From: an uncultured Bacteroides sp.
GTDB taxonomy: Bacteria; Bacteroidota; Bacteroidia; Cytophagales; Cyclobacteriaceae
NCBI GenBank assembly: GCA_902168185.1
Contig: CABHOV010000032.1
Location: 1 to 64,000, forward strand
Reading direction: 5' to 3'
Length of the DNA: 64,000 nt
The notes under the pieces were generated by a model, which worked only from the letters and a program-made list of their open reading frames with translations, ran no database searches and was not told the DNA's origin. Of the stretch, positions 8,990-16,942 are shown piece after piece. Numbering within the stretch: the stretch's first letter is position 1; each line of letters opens with the position of its first letter. The translations under genes were made by a program, and so were the position numbers.

Positions 8990-9937
8990 TTACCAGGTGC
9001 GCTGCTTGAGCAGCTCTTGTATCTGTTCCTTGGGGACGGGCAGCTTGTCGATGTTGCTGGTAAGCCATTGCGAAAAGTCTTTTTCGATTTCATCAGACCA
9101 GCGGGAATCGATCTGCCCCGGGGTATATTTCTGTTCCCGCAGCCGCTGATGACCGAACATATCGCGAAGGCGGACTACCTCGGAAGTCTTCACTACTTTT
9201 TCAGCCAGGTGTGCCGGGATGAAGATCACCCCGCCATCTCTGCCCAGGACTACGTCTCCAGGCATCACCGTTGCCTTTCCTATCCGCGTGGGCGTATTGA
9301 TGCCGATGAGCGTTGTATTCAACTGCCCGGCCGGATCATTCAAATGGTGAGACGGATGATAGGACCGAAAAAAAGAGGTAAAAGAACCGATTTCTTTCAG
9401 CCCATTGATGTCACGGACTGCACCGTTATAAACAATACCGTTTCCTGTTTTTGCAAAGATGGAGTTGCCTAAATTGTCCCCGATCGTGGGGCCGTCTTCA
9501 TGGGCTCCAAATTGATCCACCACATAGACGTCACGCCTGACGAGCATGTCTATGGGCCAGGAATTTTGTGATTTGATTCGCTTGTCCTGAGTATGTCCCC
9601 GCTGATCAATGACCCTATGAATATCCGGGCGTCCAGGCATAAACGTAGCGGTTACCGCACGGCCTACCAGCACACTATCGGGATTAATCATCGACCACCC
9701 GTCGTCATACTGATGCTTGTAATTTTCATTGCGTAGCACGGCCCATGCTTCTTCCAGGGTCACCATCTTCATCCGATTCAGAATAGCGTCTGAAACCTTC
9801 GGTCGCCCGTCGGCATATCGTTCTCCTTTCCATTCAGGTGTCAGGAATATGAGCTCTTCCTTCGAGATCTGCTGGCTGTATACAGCCACTGCCGGAGCCA
9901 GCAAAAAGCCGAGAAGCAATAGTTTGAGTTTTACCAT
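8990..9937 (-). CDS. RraA-like / HMG-CHA aldolase-fold protein with Sec signal peptide
   Basis: A 315-residue member of the RraA-like family, which includes 4-hydroxy-4-methyl-2-oxoglutarate aldolases and oxaloacetate decarboxylases. Visible motifs are GDNLGNS (153-159), NGAVRD with the catalytic-type Arg175-Asp176, and MPGDVVLGRDGGVIFIP. It starts with a clear Sec signal peptide (MVKLKLLLLGFLLAPAVAVYSQ), which is not expected for the classic cytoplasmic enzymes. It is longer than bare RraA (about 160 residues) because of N- and C-terminal extensions. The gene is 12 nt downstream of the BASS transporter and 43 nt upstream of the dehydratase-like gene. An aldolase acting on the product of that dehydratase is a reasonable model. 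Confidence 0.8.
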   Translation of the reverse strand: MVKLKLLLLGFLLAPAVAVYSQQISKEELIFLTPEWKGERYADGRPKVSDAILNRMKMVTLEEAWAVLRNENYKHQYDDGWSMINPDSVLVGRAVTATFMPGRPDIHRVIDQRGHTQDKRIKSQNSWPIDMLVRRDVYVVDQFGAHEDGPTIGDNLGNSIFAKTGNGIVYNGAVRDINGLKEIGSFTSFFRSYHPSHHLNDPAGQLNTTLIGINTPTRIGKATVMPGDVVLGRDGGVIFIPAHLAEKVVKTSEVVRLRDMFGHQRLREQKYTPGQIDSRWSDEIEKDFSQWLTSNIDKLPVPKEQIQELLKQRTW

Positions 9938-9949
9938 GGGCGTAAGGAT

Positions 9950-11086
9950 TTAGATTTTGGCTGGTTGGTTTTGACCTTCTGCTGCCTGGTCCACGGGCTG
10001 ACGGCCATCCGCTACGGGATGTGCACGCCACCACAATGCCAGTGAGGAGCCTGTGATATTCATGACGGGTGCAAAAATTGCCGGAGCCAGTCCGACCGTT
10101 GACAGTTTTCCCATGGCCAGGGCGAGGCTCGAACCCAGGCCTGCGTTTTGGAGGCCGACTTCAATGGCAATCGTGCGGCAATCTCTCTCGGGCATGCGCA
10201 GCATGCGGGCCGCCCAATAGCCCAGGAAATAGCCCGTCAGATTATGAAGCAACATGGCCAGCACCAGGAAGCCGCCAACCACCAGCAAGGCATCCCGTCC
10301 GGCCGCTGTTATCACCACGATGATCAGTCCGATGCCTGCCATCGACACGGCCGGCATAATGTTATCCAGCGCTTTAAAGCGGCCGTGCAGAAAGCGGTTG
10401 AACAGTAGTCCGCCGCTTACCGGTATGATGACAATTTTGGTTATATCCCAAACCATATCCCAAAAGTCTACCTGCACGTATTGACCGGCCAGAAGCTGCA
10501 TAAACAGCGGGGTGACAAAGGGTGCTATGAAGGTGGATATGGCGGTGAGGGTAACGGATAAGGCGAGGTTGGCACGGGCCAGGTAGGTCATGACATTGGA
10601 AGCAAGGCCATTGGGACAGCTGCCTATGAGGATTATACCGGCAGACACCTCAGCGGGGAAACGAAACAGATAGGTGATGCCCAAGGCAACCAGGGGCATA
10701 ATCAGGTAGTGACACATTACTCCTGCAATCACGCCTTTGGGCATTTTAACAACCCCTACAAAATCGCTTACGCTCAGCCCGGTTCCCATGCCGAACATGA
10801 TTATCTGCATGAGGGGTACAATCAGTTTTGACAGCTTGAAGCCACCCGGAGAGACAAAGAACTGCGGGTAGTACATCGAAAGGCTCACGGCTGCAAAAAT
10901 CATGACGGTAAACGCATAGCCCTTCAGCAGTTCATGCCGGCGAATGGCCCAGGCTATCAAAAGGAAAAAGCTCATCAGAAGCAGGCCTGCCTGCTGGTGG
11001 GCATCGATCCAGGTCAACACCACGAAAACCCCCAGGGTAATTCCGGCCAGGACTAAAGCAAGTTTTGACAATTTACCACCAGACAT
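9950..11086 (-). CDS. Bile acid:sodium symporter (BASS) family transporter
   Basis: A 378-residue inner-membrane protein with about ten hydrophobic segments. The BASS core motif GSCPNGLASNVMTYLARA (residues about 152-169) followed by NLALSVTLTAIST is clear, as is the second inverted-repeat half (IAIEVGLQNAGLGSSLALA). Relatives carry bile acids, pantoate/2-ketopantoate, pyruvate or other organic anions with sodium. As the first gene of the operon with an RraA-like protein and an enolase-superfamily dehydratase, it may import the keto acid product of the exported enzymes. Transcription would start from the region holding the shared element at 11212-11249. Confidence 0.88.
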   Translation of the reverse strand: MSGGKLSKLALVLAGITLGVFVVLTWIDAHQQAGLLLMSFFLLIAWAIRRHELLKGYAFTVMIFAAVSLSMYYPQFFVSPGGFKLSKLIVPLMQIIMFGMGTGLSVSDFVGVVKMPKGVIAGVMCHYLIMPLVALGITYLFRFPAEVSAGIILIGSCPNGLASNVMTYLARANLALSVTLTAISTFIAPFVTPLFMQLLAGQYVQVDFWDMVWDITKIVIIPVSGGLLFNRFLHGRFKALDNIMPAVSMAGIGLIIVVITAAGRDALLVVGGFLVLAMLLHNLTGYFLGYWAARMLRMPERDCRTIAIEVGLQNAGLGSSLALAMGKLSTVGLAPAIFAPVMNITGSSLALWWRAHPVADGRQPVDQAAEGQNQPAKI

Positions 11087-11646
11087 CTTTGCTTGTAAAA
11101 ATTAGTAGGTTCTATCGTAGAAAGTTTCAGCCTTCACCTCATCTCGCCTGAGCGTAGAAGCGAGTAGCTATGCTGCCAGGCATGTGATAAAGGTTTACAA
11201 GGCACGCTAAAAAAACTTCCAATAATCCTCAGCGAAAGATTTTACACATCCATGTCAACAGGCATCTTTCCTCTCCGCTGCTTGACGCTATACATTTCTC
11301 TCGTGGTTATTTTGAGTTTTATAGCTATATATAAATTCGCTTTTCGTAAATTATACTTTGACTGTGAGTTATACTTTCATGTATACACTGTCAGTAACAT
11401 AAAAAAGATCGTTGTTAAAAAAACATAGTGTCAAACCTTTACGGGAAGCACTTCTGTATCTTTCATACCCTTTTGTGATACGATCCATAGCCCACTACTC
11501 AGAGTTTCTTCTGTTTATTTACAACGTCCTATTATGGCGGGATATACTAAACTATGAGCATGCTGAAAACCGAGTACGCGATCAATTCTATGGGCTCCTG
11601 CCTTGTTGCTACATCAAAATATAGCACGTGCTATAGCAACAGGACG
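11087..11646. other. Intergenic region between divergent operons
   Basis: No convincing gene. It holds the shared element at 11212-11249 for the minus-strand operon and a direct repeat TTATACTTT at 11351-11359 and 11369-11377 (18 nt start to start), about 270 nt before the esterase gene. A short plus-strand reading frame at 11412-11624 has no recognisable content and no signal or domain. Confidence 0.5.
11212..11249 (-). promoter_or_regulatory. Shared upstream element, copy 2 (BASS-RraA-enolase operon)
   Basis: AAAACTTCCAATAA (11212-11225), 16 nt, then TTACACAT (11242-11249). It matches the copy at 7507-7544 in both blocks with no gap in the spacer, while the spacer sequence itself differs. 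It lies about 125 nt upstream of the BASS start codon. Confidence 0.5.
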
Positions 11647-12477
11647 ATGTTGAAAGGTGTCCTGTTAATAATTTTTTCAATGCTTCTTTGGACACAAGCA
11701 AATTCCCAGAAGGTATTCACTCCTCCTGCAAAAGGTTTTGACTCCCTGCGGGCGGCTATACCCCATGGAAAAATTGATACCCTATATTATCAATCCAATA
11801 CGGTAGGTGTCACCCGTCGGGCCTTGGTGTATACTCCTCCTGGTTTTTTGCGACATAAAAAATATCCTGTCTTGTATCTTCTGCATGGCCTTGCCGGCAG
11901 CGACATAGAGTGGTCGTGCAATGCTCCGCCACAAATTATCCTCGATAACCTTTATGCTGAAAAGAAGCTGCAGCCAATGATCGTTGTCATGCCCAATGGT
12001 CGTGCCATGAAGAACGACAGACCTGTAGGGGACTTCTTTGACAGTGTTAAGGTAAAGGCGTTTGCTACTTTCGAACGTGACTTGCTCGATGATCTCATCC
12101 CCCAGGTTGAAAAAAGTTATCCGGTATATAAAGACCGCCGCTCCAGGGCTATCGCCGGGCTGTCTATGGGCGGAGGACAGGCATTGAATTTCGGATTGGG
12201 TAATCCCGGCATATTCGCGTACGTAGGCGGGTTTGCCCCTGCCCCCAATACACGAGTACCGGAAGTGTTAGTGCCGGATGTACATAAAATACGAAACCTG
12301 AAATTGATATGGATATCGTGTGGTGTTGATGATTATCTACTATGGGTCAGTCAACGGACACATGATTTTCTAGAGGCAAAGAATGTCCCGCATATATTTT
12401 ATACCGAGCCGGGCGCACATGAATTCAATGTGTGGAAAAATGATCTATATGTTTTTTCCCAGTTGTTATTCAAATGA
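11647..12477 (+). CDS. Secreted CE1-type esterase (feruloyl esterase/esterase D-like)
   Basis: A 276-residue alpha/beta hydrolase. The ATG at 11647 follows AGGA by a few bases and opens a normal signal peptide (MLKGVLLIIFSMLLWTQANSQ); the upstream in-frame ATG at 11554 would put 31 unrelated residues before it. The nucleophile is Ser173 in GLSMGGG, the oxyanion/HG region is YLLHGLAGSDIEW (77-89), the acid is probably in CGVDDY and the His in GAHEF near the C-terminus. Relatives release ferulate or acetate from plant polysaccharide or act as generic carboxylesterases. The stop overlaps the start of the next reading frame (ATGA). Confidence 0.85.
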   Translation: MLKGVLLIIFSMLLWTQANSQKVFTPPAKGFDSLRAAIPHGKIDTLYYQSNTVGVTRRALVYTPPGFLRHKKYPVLYLLHGLAGSDIEWSCNAPPQIILDNLYAEKKLQPMIVVMPNGRAMKNDRPVGDFFDSVKVKAFATFERDLLDDLIPQVEKSYPVYKDRRSRAIAGLSMGGGQALNFGLGNPGIFAYVGGFAPAPNTRVPEVLVPDVHKIRNLKLIWISCGVDDYLLWVSQRTHDFLEAKNVPHIFYTEPGAHEFNVWKNDLYVFSQLLFK

Positions 12478-12842
12478 AGGATACCGATAATATTAGCTGT
12501 AATTTCGCATGGACACTGGAGGACTGTCTAAAAGTATATAACATGGAATTTTTAACCATTCAAATTTTATTAAATGTCATACTGCTGAGAATGGTCAAAG
12601 TGAAAGCTTTAAAAATTTACAAACAGTTCTCGTATATAGCGTATCCCATCCTGTTAACGGTAATAATAGTTTTATTCACTAACGAAGTTTCTATCCATAA
12701 GCAACATTGGGGAATTGCTTTGGACATTACACCTCTTTTTTATCCCAACTACTATATAATGATCATTCTAAGTGTTATCATTCAATTTCTTTTCAACACG
12801 CAATACTTAACATTATTGAAACCCAAAAAGAACAGTATTTAA
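12474..12842 (+). CDS. Hypothetical small membrane protein
   Basis: A 122-residue frame whose ATG overlaps the esterase stop in an ATGA arrangement, which favours translational coupling. It shows about three hydrophobic segments (for example LTIQILLNVILLRMV, IAYPILLTVIIVLF and YIMIILSVIIQFLF) and a basic C-terminal tail (LLKPKKNS). An alternative start is the ATG at 12543, which begins directly at the first membrane segment. I do not recognise a family. AT-rich composition and the lack of a known domain leave its reality uncertain. Confidence 0.4.
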   Translation: MKDTDNISCNFAWTLEDCLKVYNMEFLTIQILLNVILLRMVKVKALKIYKQFSYIAYPILLTVIIVLFTNEVSIHKQHWGIALDITPLFYPNYYIMIILSVIIQFLFNTQYLTLLKPKKNSI

Positions 12843-13218
12843 AAATTGAAGCATAGGTTAGCGTTGTATATAAAAAGTCATCTATCCTAAAATATATTAT
12901 ATACTTAGTTGCGTCTTTAATAATAATACGAAAGACAGATTTATTATCAGCAGCCAAACGAAGAAAGATCGCGTCGAATTTTGCTTTGATGTTCCAAGGA
13001 AATCTACAGGACCATGTTGTAGAAAAGATCACCGTTACCTTAAGCCCGACGATAAACTGTTTAGTCCTGTCGGACATGCTTTTTGTAAAATATCTGATTT
13101 TGGATTTATATCTTTATTCAGGCAATGCTCCATTCGCTTAACTCTTAAATTAAGACCAGGTATAGCGCATGGTATATATACGCATGACTGACACATTTAA
13201 GTACAAACTATTAGAGCC
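12843..13218. other. AT-rich intergenic region, no recognised gene
   Basis: Both strands hold moderately long open frames (plus about 12857-13135 without an early start codon; minus 12793-13077), but neither translation shows a signal, domain or familiar motif. I see no strong hairpin. It presumably contains the promoter of the hydrolase gene at 13219. Confidence 0.4.
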
Positions 13219-14055
13219 ATGAAAATAATAATCACACTTATTTTCGTTTCACTCCTTTGGACAAGTTGCCATACAGGAGCAGATAAAATTGATTTTGGTT
13301 CCAATAACGGAAGCGTAATAAACATTAACGGCAAAGACATTTATTACGAGGAGTATGGGCAGGGAACCCCACTCCTATTGCTTTCGGGAGGCGGGATTAA
13401 TAGAAGTATACGAGACTTTAACAAATGTATAGCCGACCTTTCAAAACATTATCGGGTTATCGCACCGGATACGCCTGGCCAAGGCAGGTCTGAACAGACC
13501 GACAGTTTAAGCTATGATTTACTAACGGATTTTATCTCGCAGTTCATTGACTCACTACAGATTGATAGCGCCTATGTTATGGGATGGAGTGATGGTGCTA
13601 TCGTTAGTCTTCTGCTGGCTGAAAGACGAGCTGACAAGATTAAAAAGGTAATTGCCGTGGGTGCCAACAACGGCATAAGAGGATTTGCCATGCCGGAAGG
13701 ATTTCCGATTGACTCGGTTAAACCTCCCACATTGGAATACTGGGCTTCGATCAATGCGAAAGACATTGCATGGTATAATACATTGACTCCAAAAAAGGAT
13801 TGGAAAATATTGGTGGACAACATGAACCGGATGGTATATGCGAAGGAGTATTTCCCCCCTACCACCTGTGAGCGCATAAACATTCCAGTTATGATTGTTC
13901 TTGGTGACCGGGATATGATTTCAATCGAGCATGGCCAGGAAATGTACAGGCTAATAAAGAATAGTCAATATTGTGTTTTACCCAATACTACACATGAGGT
14001 GTTTGCCGAAAGACCTGATCTTATTAACAAGATTGCATTTGATTTTCTTAGATAA
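13219..14055 (+). CDS. Alpha/beta hydrolase lipoprotein
   Basis: A 278-residue alpha/beta hydrolase with a lipoprotein signal (MKIIITLIFVSLLWTSC, Cys17). Nucleophile Ser124 lies in GWSDG, the acid in LGDRDM and the His in TTHEVF near the end, so the triad looks complete. APDTPGQGRSEQ is the typical strand after the oxyanion hole. The lipidated N-terminus puts it in the periplasm or at the outer membrane. Substrate cannot be deduced; relatives are annotated as esterases or proline iminopeptidase-like. It stands alone, followed by decayed DNA. Confidence 0.82.
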   Translation: MKIIITLIFVSLLWTSCHTGADKIDFGSNNGSVININGKDIYYEEYGQGTPLLLLSGGGINRSIRDFNKCIADLSKHYRVIAPDTPGQGRSEQTDSLSYDLLTDFISQFIDSLQIDSAYVMGWSDGAIVSLLLAERRADKIKKVIAVGANNGIRGFAMPEGFPIDSVKPPTLEYWASINAKDIAWYNTLTPKKDWKILVDNMNRMVYAKEYFPPTTCERINIPVMIVLGDRDMISIEHGQEMYRLIKNSQYCVLPNTTHEVFAERPDLINKIAFDFLR

Positions 14056-14991
14056 GTTTTAGAAACCAGCAAAACTAAGGCGGCAAAAAATGGAATATAC
14101 TCCATACAAAGCCGAAATTTTATTGGCCATTTTGTCGGTCATAAGCGAAAGAAATTTGAGGGAACGGAAACAGATTTTAGCAAAAGCACATTCATTCAAC
14201 GGGATGCGACTACCAATTTTGTTTTGACTATAGCGCATGTTTACACGCCAGTAGCGGTCACTATTGAATGGGCGTAGGTCCCAGGTCAGCCGTTATCGCT
14301 ATATCCCCCGAATACACGATTCGGGTATACGCGCGGTGTACTTCGAGCAGTTTCGAAGCGTTCAGACTTATCCTGCATGATACCCTCGAAGAAGAATGGC
14401 ACTGGCAACCAAATGTAACGTGAAGGGGGAAAGTGATCAGCCGTATCTATACAGAACTCCGTAATGTTTCCGTCTTCAACAATGATCAGTGGCCCGACCT
14501 GATCTCCTTCTTTAAACCCGCACGATCACGCTCGACAGCTTTCGGGAAATGCGAAGTTTACTTTTCAGATGTTGAGGTAGCAACACGGTGCAAAGACTTT
14601 GATCTCGCATACGTTAAAACATATACCATAGACGACATACCCGATTTATTAGGTAAATATATACCGACAGATGTATACCTGTCAGTATATATTTGTATGA
14701 TGTGTTTAAACCTTCACATATTCCACCTTCACATGACAGCGATTTTTGAACCCTTTATCACTTGGATTTTGTCGCTTGAAGAAAAATCCATAGATCATCG
14801 GATCAACCTTGCGTGGTGCTTCAAAAAAAATAGTAACTATGCCGACCCAATAGCCGGGACAATTTAGCTGAACGATTTCATTGTCCAACGGAAAGACTAC
14901 CCGCAGACCAACACACACATTCATCTCTGTCCTCTCCTACCGTTAGCAATAGTATATCTTAAAATGTTAAATGTAATTTAAGTTATCCACC
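14056..14991. other. Decayed intergenic DNA upstream of the peptide cluster
   Basis: Apart from the DUF4268 relic, the stretch holds an unrecognised plus-strand open frame ending at about 14277 and a minus-strand frame at 14706-14924 whose translation (for example IYGFFFKRQNPSDKGFKN) looks protein-like but matches nothing I know. Both may be gene fragments. No terminator is obvious. Confidence 0.45.
14286..14570 (+). pseudogene. DUF4268-family relic with several frameshifts
   Basis: Pieces of a DUF4268 C-terminal domain can be read in order but in different frames: SAVIAISPEYT (from 14286), then SGIRAVYFEQF (frame change near 14318), then FEAFRLILHDTLEEEWHWQ (from 14352), an in-frame TGA at 14421, then VISRIYTELRNVSVFNNDQW with LISFFKP (from 14433), and a final shift near 14520 into TITLDSFRE. 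The match to DUF4268 is from memory of the family pattern. At least three frameshifts and one stop mean it is dead. The N-terminal half is not recognisable upstream. Confidence 0.65.
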
Positions 14992-15582
14992 ATGCGTTAC
15001 ACCGTACAAAACATGATGATCGATGGCAGGCTTTACCTCGTTCTTTCCATTGAAATCCAGACCAGCACTTCCATTGAACAATTCTTGGGTGCTCCGCTTC
15101 GATATGAAGATTACAACTTCGTTTTATTAACGTTCAACTGTCATACAAGACCATTTCTGGAACTATCATATTTCGTTATTTTTCTCTCCAGGAAAACAAG
15201 TGTGTTGATTTCATCTGATCATTGGTTAAAGCCCTTTGCATCTTTCCTTAAAAGAATTGGGCTATCAGGAATATTGTGCTATCAACCTGCGGCTAATAGT
15301 TTCTCTATATACCACTATACATCCATAGGTGTCAAGGATGGTCGCTTTCCTGAAATCCTCGATAACCTCAAGGAACTCAGCATTGCCGAAATTGAAATAT
15401 TGTTCTTCCTCTCCATTGGGTACTCGAACACAAAAATATCCGGTATACTTTGCAGGAGTTACCACACCGTTAAAAATCACAAAGTAAATATTGCAAGAAA
15501 AGCAGGTCTCGATGGATGCGGCCAGCTTCCCTACTTCGCCAGTCAATTGCGGGATGCGGCTACCTGCATTGCCGTGAGTTAA
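14992..15582 (+). CDS. LuxR-type HTH transcriptional regulator, probable cluster regulator
   Basis: A 196-residue protein whose C-terminal part (about 125-185) is a GerE/LuxR helix-turn-helix: LSIAEIEILFFLSIGYSNTK, then ISGILCRSYHTVKNHKVNI. The N-terminal part has the size of a receiver domain, but I see no acidic pocket or conserved phosphoacceptor Asp, so it is probably not a phosphorylated response regulator. It is the first gene of the same-strand run that contains the peptide precursor, and the sulfotransferase begins 25 nt later, so it most likely controls this cluster. Confidence 0.75.
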   Translation: MRYTVQNMMIDGRLYLVLSIEIQTSTSIEQFLGAPLRYEDYNFVLLTFNCHTRPFLELSYFVIFLSRKTSVLISSDHWLKPFASFLKRIGLSGILCYQPAANSFSIYHYTSIGVKDGRFPEILDNLKELSIAEIEILFFLSIGYSNTKISGILCRSYHTVKNHKVNIARKAGLDGCGQLPYFASQLRDAATCIAVS

Positions 15583-15607
15583 TCACCATCAAAACTTCCA
15601 TTCAAAG

Positions 15608-16558
15608 ATGCAAAAGCATTATATACCTGTATACCTCGACCTTCCCGGCGAGAGGGTAAAGTGGTTGGACATTAAGCGTTTTACAGAACTTCCGGTCATG
15701 AATTCGGCAACGATCGCCACGTTGGAAGAATATACCCTGGAAACAAGACTAGACGCATTGACTGCACGGGACAAGCTTCCCGGAAAACCATCCGGATTTA
15801 TATTTCATACCTCACGCTGTGGCTCCACACTCCTTACCCGAACAATTCAAAAAGCAGCCGATGTGCTGGCCTTCAATGAACCACAACCTATAAACAGCCT
15901 GTTGGTAAATTATACCAAGACAGGTAATACGGCAAGCGATCTGGCATGGGAACAACGCGGGAACAAACTGCTGAACAGCCTACTGAGCACTTATTTATAT
16001 ACCCAGAAGAAAGTATTCATCAAGTTCTCGAGCTTCAATCTCCTGGTATTGGACCGAATCACAAAATTATGGCCGGATGTTCCCATTGTATTCCTGTATA
16101 GAAATCCCATTGAAGTAGTTGTCTCAAACCTCGAAAAGCAGGGCGGATTCCTGTCCAAACGAAACAACCCGATGCTGAAGTATATGTTGAACCAATGTAA
16201 CCTTGATTTACCTGATCATCTTACAGATGAGGAGTATTGTGTAAAAATGATTAACAGCTTCTTCAGCATTATACTTCACCATGTTAAAAATATAGACCGA
16301 TCAGATATTATCGTCATTGACTACGAGACCATTTCTCCTGACACAATACCGGATATACTCCACTTTTTTAAACTGGACGTAACGGAAACTACACACACAG
16401 CTATAGCAGCATGTATGAGTAACAATGCAAAAAACGGCACACCGTTCAGCAAAGATATAGCGTCTAAACATGCGAAGGCCAGCCATATAATACGTCAGCT
16501 TTGTGAACAATATGCATTTGAAAACTACCATGCGTTGAAACAATGCTTCACCCGATAG
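15608..16558 (+). CDS. Sulfotransferase-family protein in the peptide cluster
   Basis: A 316-residue P-loop sulfotransferase-like protein. FIFHTSRCGSTLLTR (residues 64-78) is the 5-prime-phosphosulfate loop and VFLYRNPIEVVVSNL (about 160-175) is the 3-prime-phosphate binding segment, so it probably uses PAPS. There is no signal peptide, so it acts in the cytoplasm. In several known peptide clusters a sulfotransferase-like gene sits beside the precursor. Here the precursor, 122 nt downstream, has one Tyr and several Ser in an acidic tail as possible acceptors. Target assignment is inference. Isoleucine codon choice in this gene follows a striking context rule (see findings). Confidence 0.78.
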   Translation: MQKHYIPVYLDLPGERVKWLDIKRFTELPVMNSATIATLEEYTLETRLDALTARDKLPGKPSGFIFHTSRCGSTLLTRTIQKAADVLAFNEPQPINSLLVNYTKTGNTASDLAWEQRGNKLLNSLLSTYLYTQKKVFIKFSSFNLLVLDRITKLWPDVPIVFLYRNPIEVVVSNLEKQGGFLSKRNNPMLKYMLNQCNLDLPDHLTDEEYCVKMINSFFSIILHHVKNIDRSDIIVIDYETISPDTIPDILHFFKLDVTETTHTAIAACMSNNAKNGTPFSKDIASKHAKASHIIRQLCEQYAFENYHALKQCFTR

Positions 16559-16680
16559 TATATATACCATCAGGCCTGATTCCATTTTAGTAATTTTTTA
16601 CTAGATGCTCCTGCGGGCTGCTGTTAATATTTGCAGTACAGAATTCTGTGTAACATTTTTTTAAACAAAACCCTAAAATT

Positions 16681-16887
16681 ATGGAAAAGGAAAAATTGAT
16701 GAAAGTTGTGCGCGACCCAAAAGCACAAGTAGGATTAAGCCTGGCAGTTGCATCGTTGTCAATGGCGATGCCTCAGATCTCCAGCAGTGCTTGTCCGGAA
16801 GGAGATCAGAATGACTGCGACAGAATAAGCGGATCAAATGAAGCTTACTGCGTAGTGGCTATTGATTTCTGGGATGACTGCATCTGA
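16681..16887 (+). CDS. Putative precursor peptide with four-Cys acidic core
   Basis: A 68-residue peptide with a split composition. Residues 1-15 are charged (MEKEKLMKVVRDPKA). Residues 16-31 are hydrophobic (QVGLSLAVASLSMAMP), then QISSSA. The last 31 residues contain four Cys (relative positions 1, 9, 20 and 30), six Asp, two Glu, one Arg, one Tyr and one Trp. SSA before Cys fits a signal peptidase I site, so the released core would start with Cys. SSAC could alternatively be read as a poor lipobox, giving a lipopeptide. It is flanked by a sulfotransferase and by maturation-type genes, including a signal peptidase I. I do not recognise the leader as any known class (no double-Gly site). Confidence 0.7.
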   Translation: MEKEKLMKVVRDPKAQVGLSLAVASLSMAMPQISSSACPEGDQNDCDRISGSNEAYCVVAIDFWDDCI

Positions 16888-16942
16888 CATCCCGGCATCG
16901 CAAAGAATCATTTGAACATGTTTAATTAATTCCAACGGCCCG

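Noticed and set aside
11412-11624. 70-residue plus-strand frame upstream of the esterase
   Set aside because: Unrelated to the esterase signal peptide that starts at 11647; no recognisable content.
12793-13077. 94-residue minus-strand frame and an open plus-strand frame over the same bases
   Set aside because: Neither shows a motif, signal or ribosome site; AT-rich DNA gives open frames by chance.
14706-14924. 72-residue minus-strand frame that looks protein-like
   Set aside because: Could be a C-terminal gene fragment, but I cannot assign a family and see no start context; mentioned only in the region description.
16571-16582. ATCAGGCCTGAT palindrome between sulfotransferase and peptide genes
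   Set aside because: No loop is possible and there is no U-tract; too short to call a terminator or operator.
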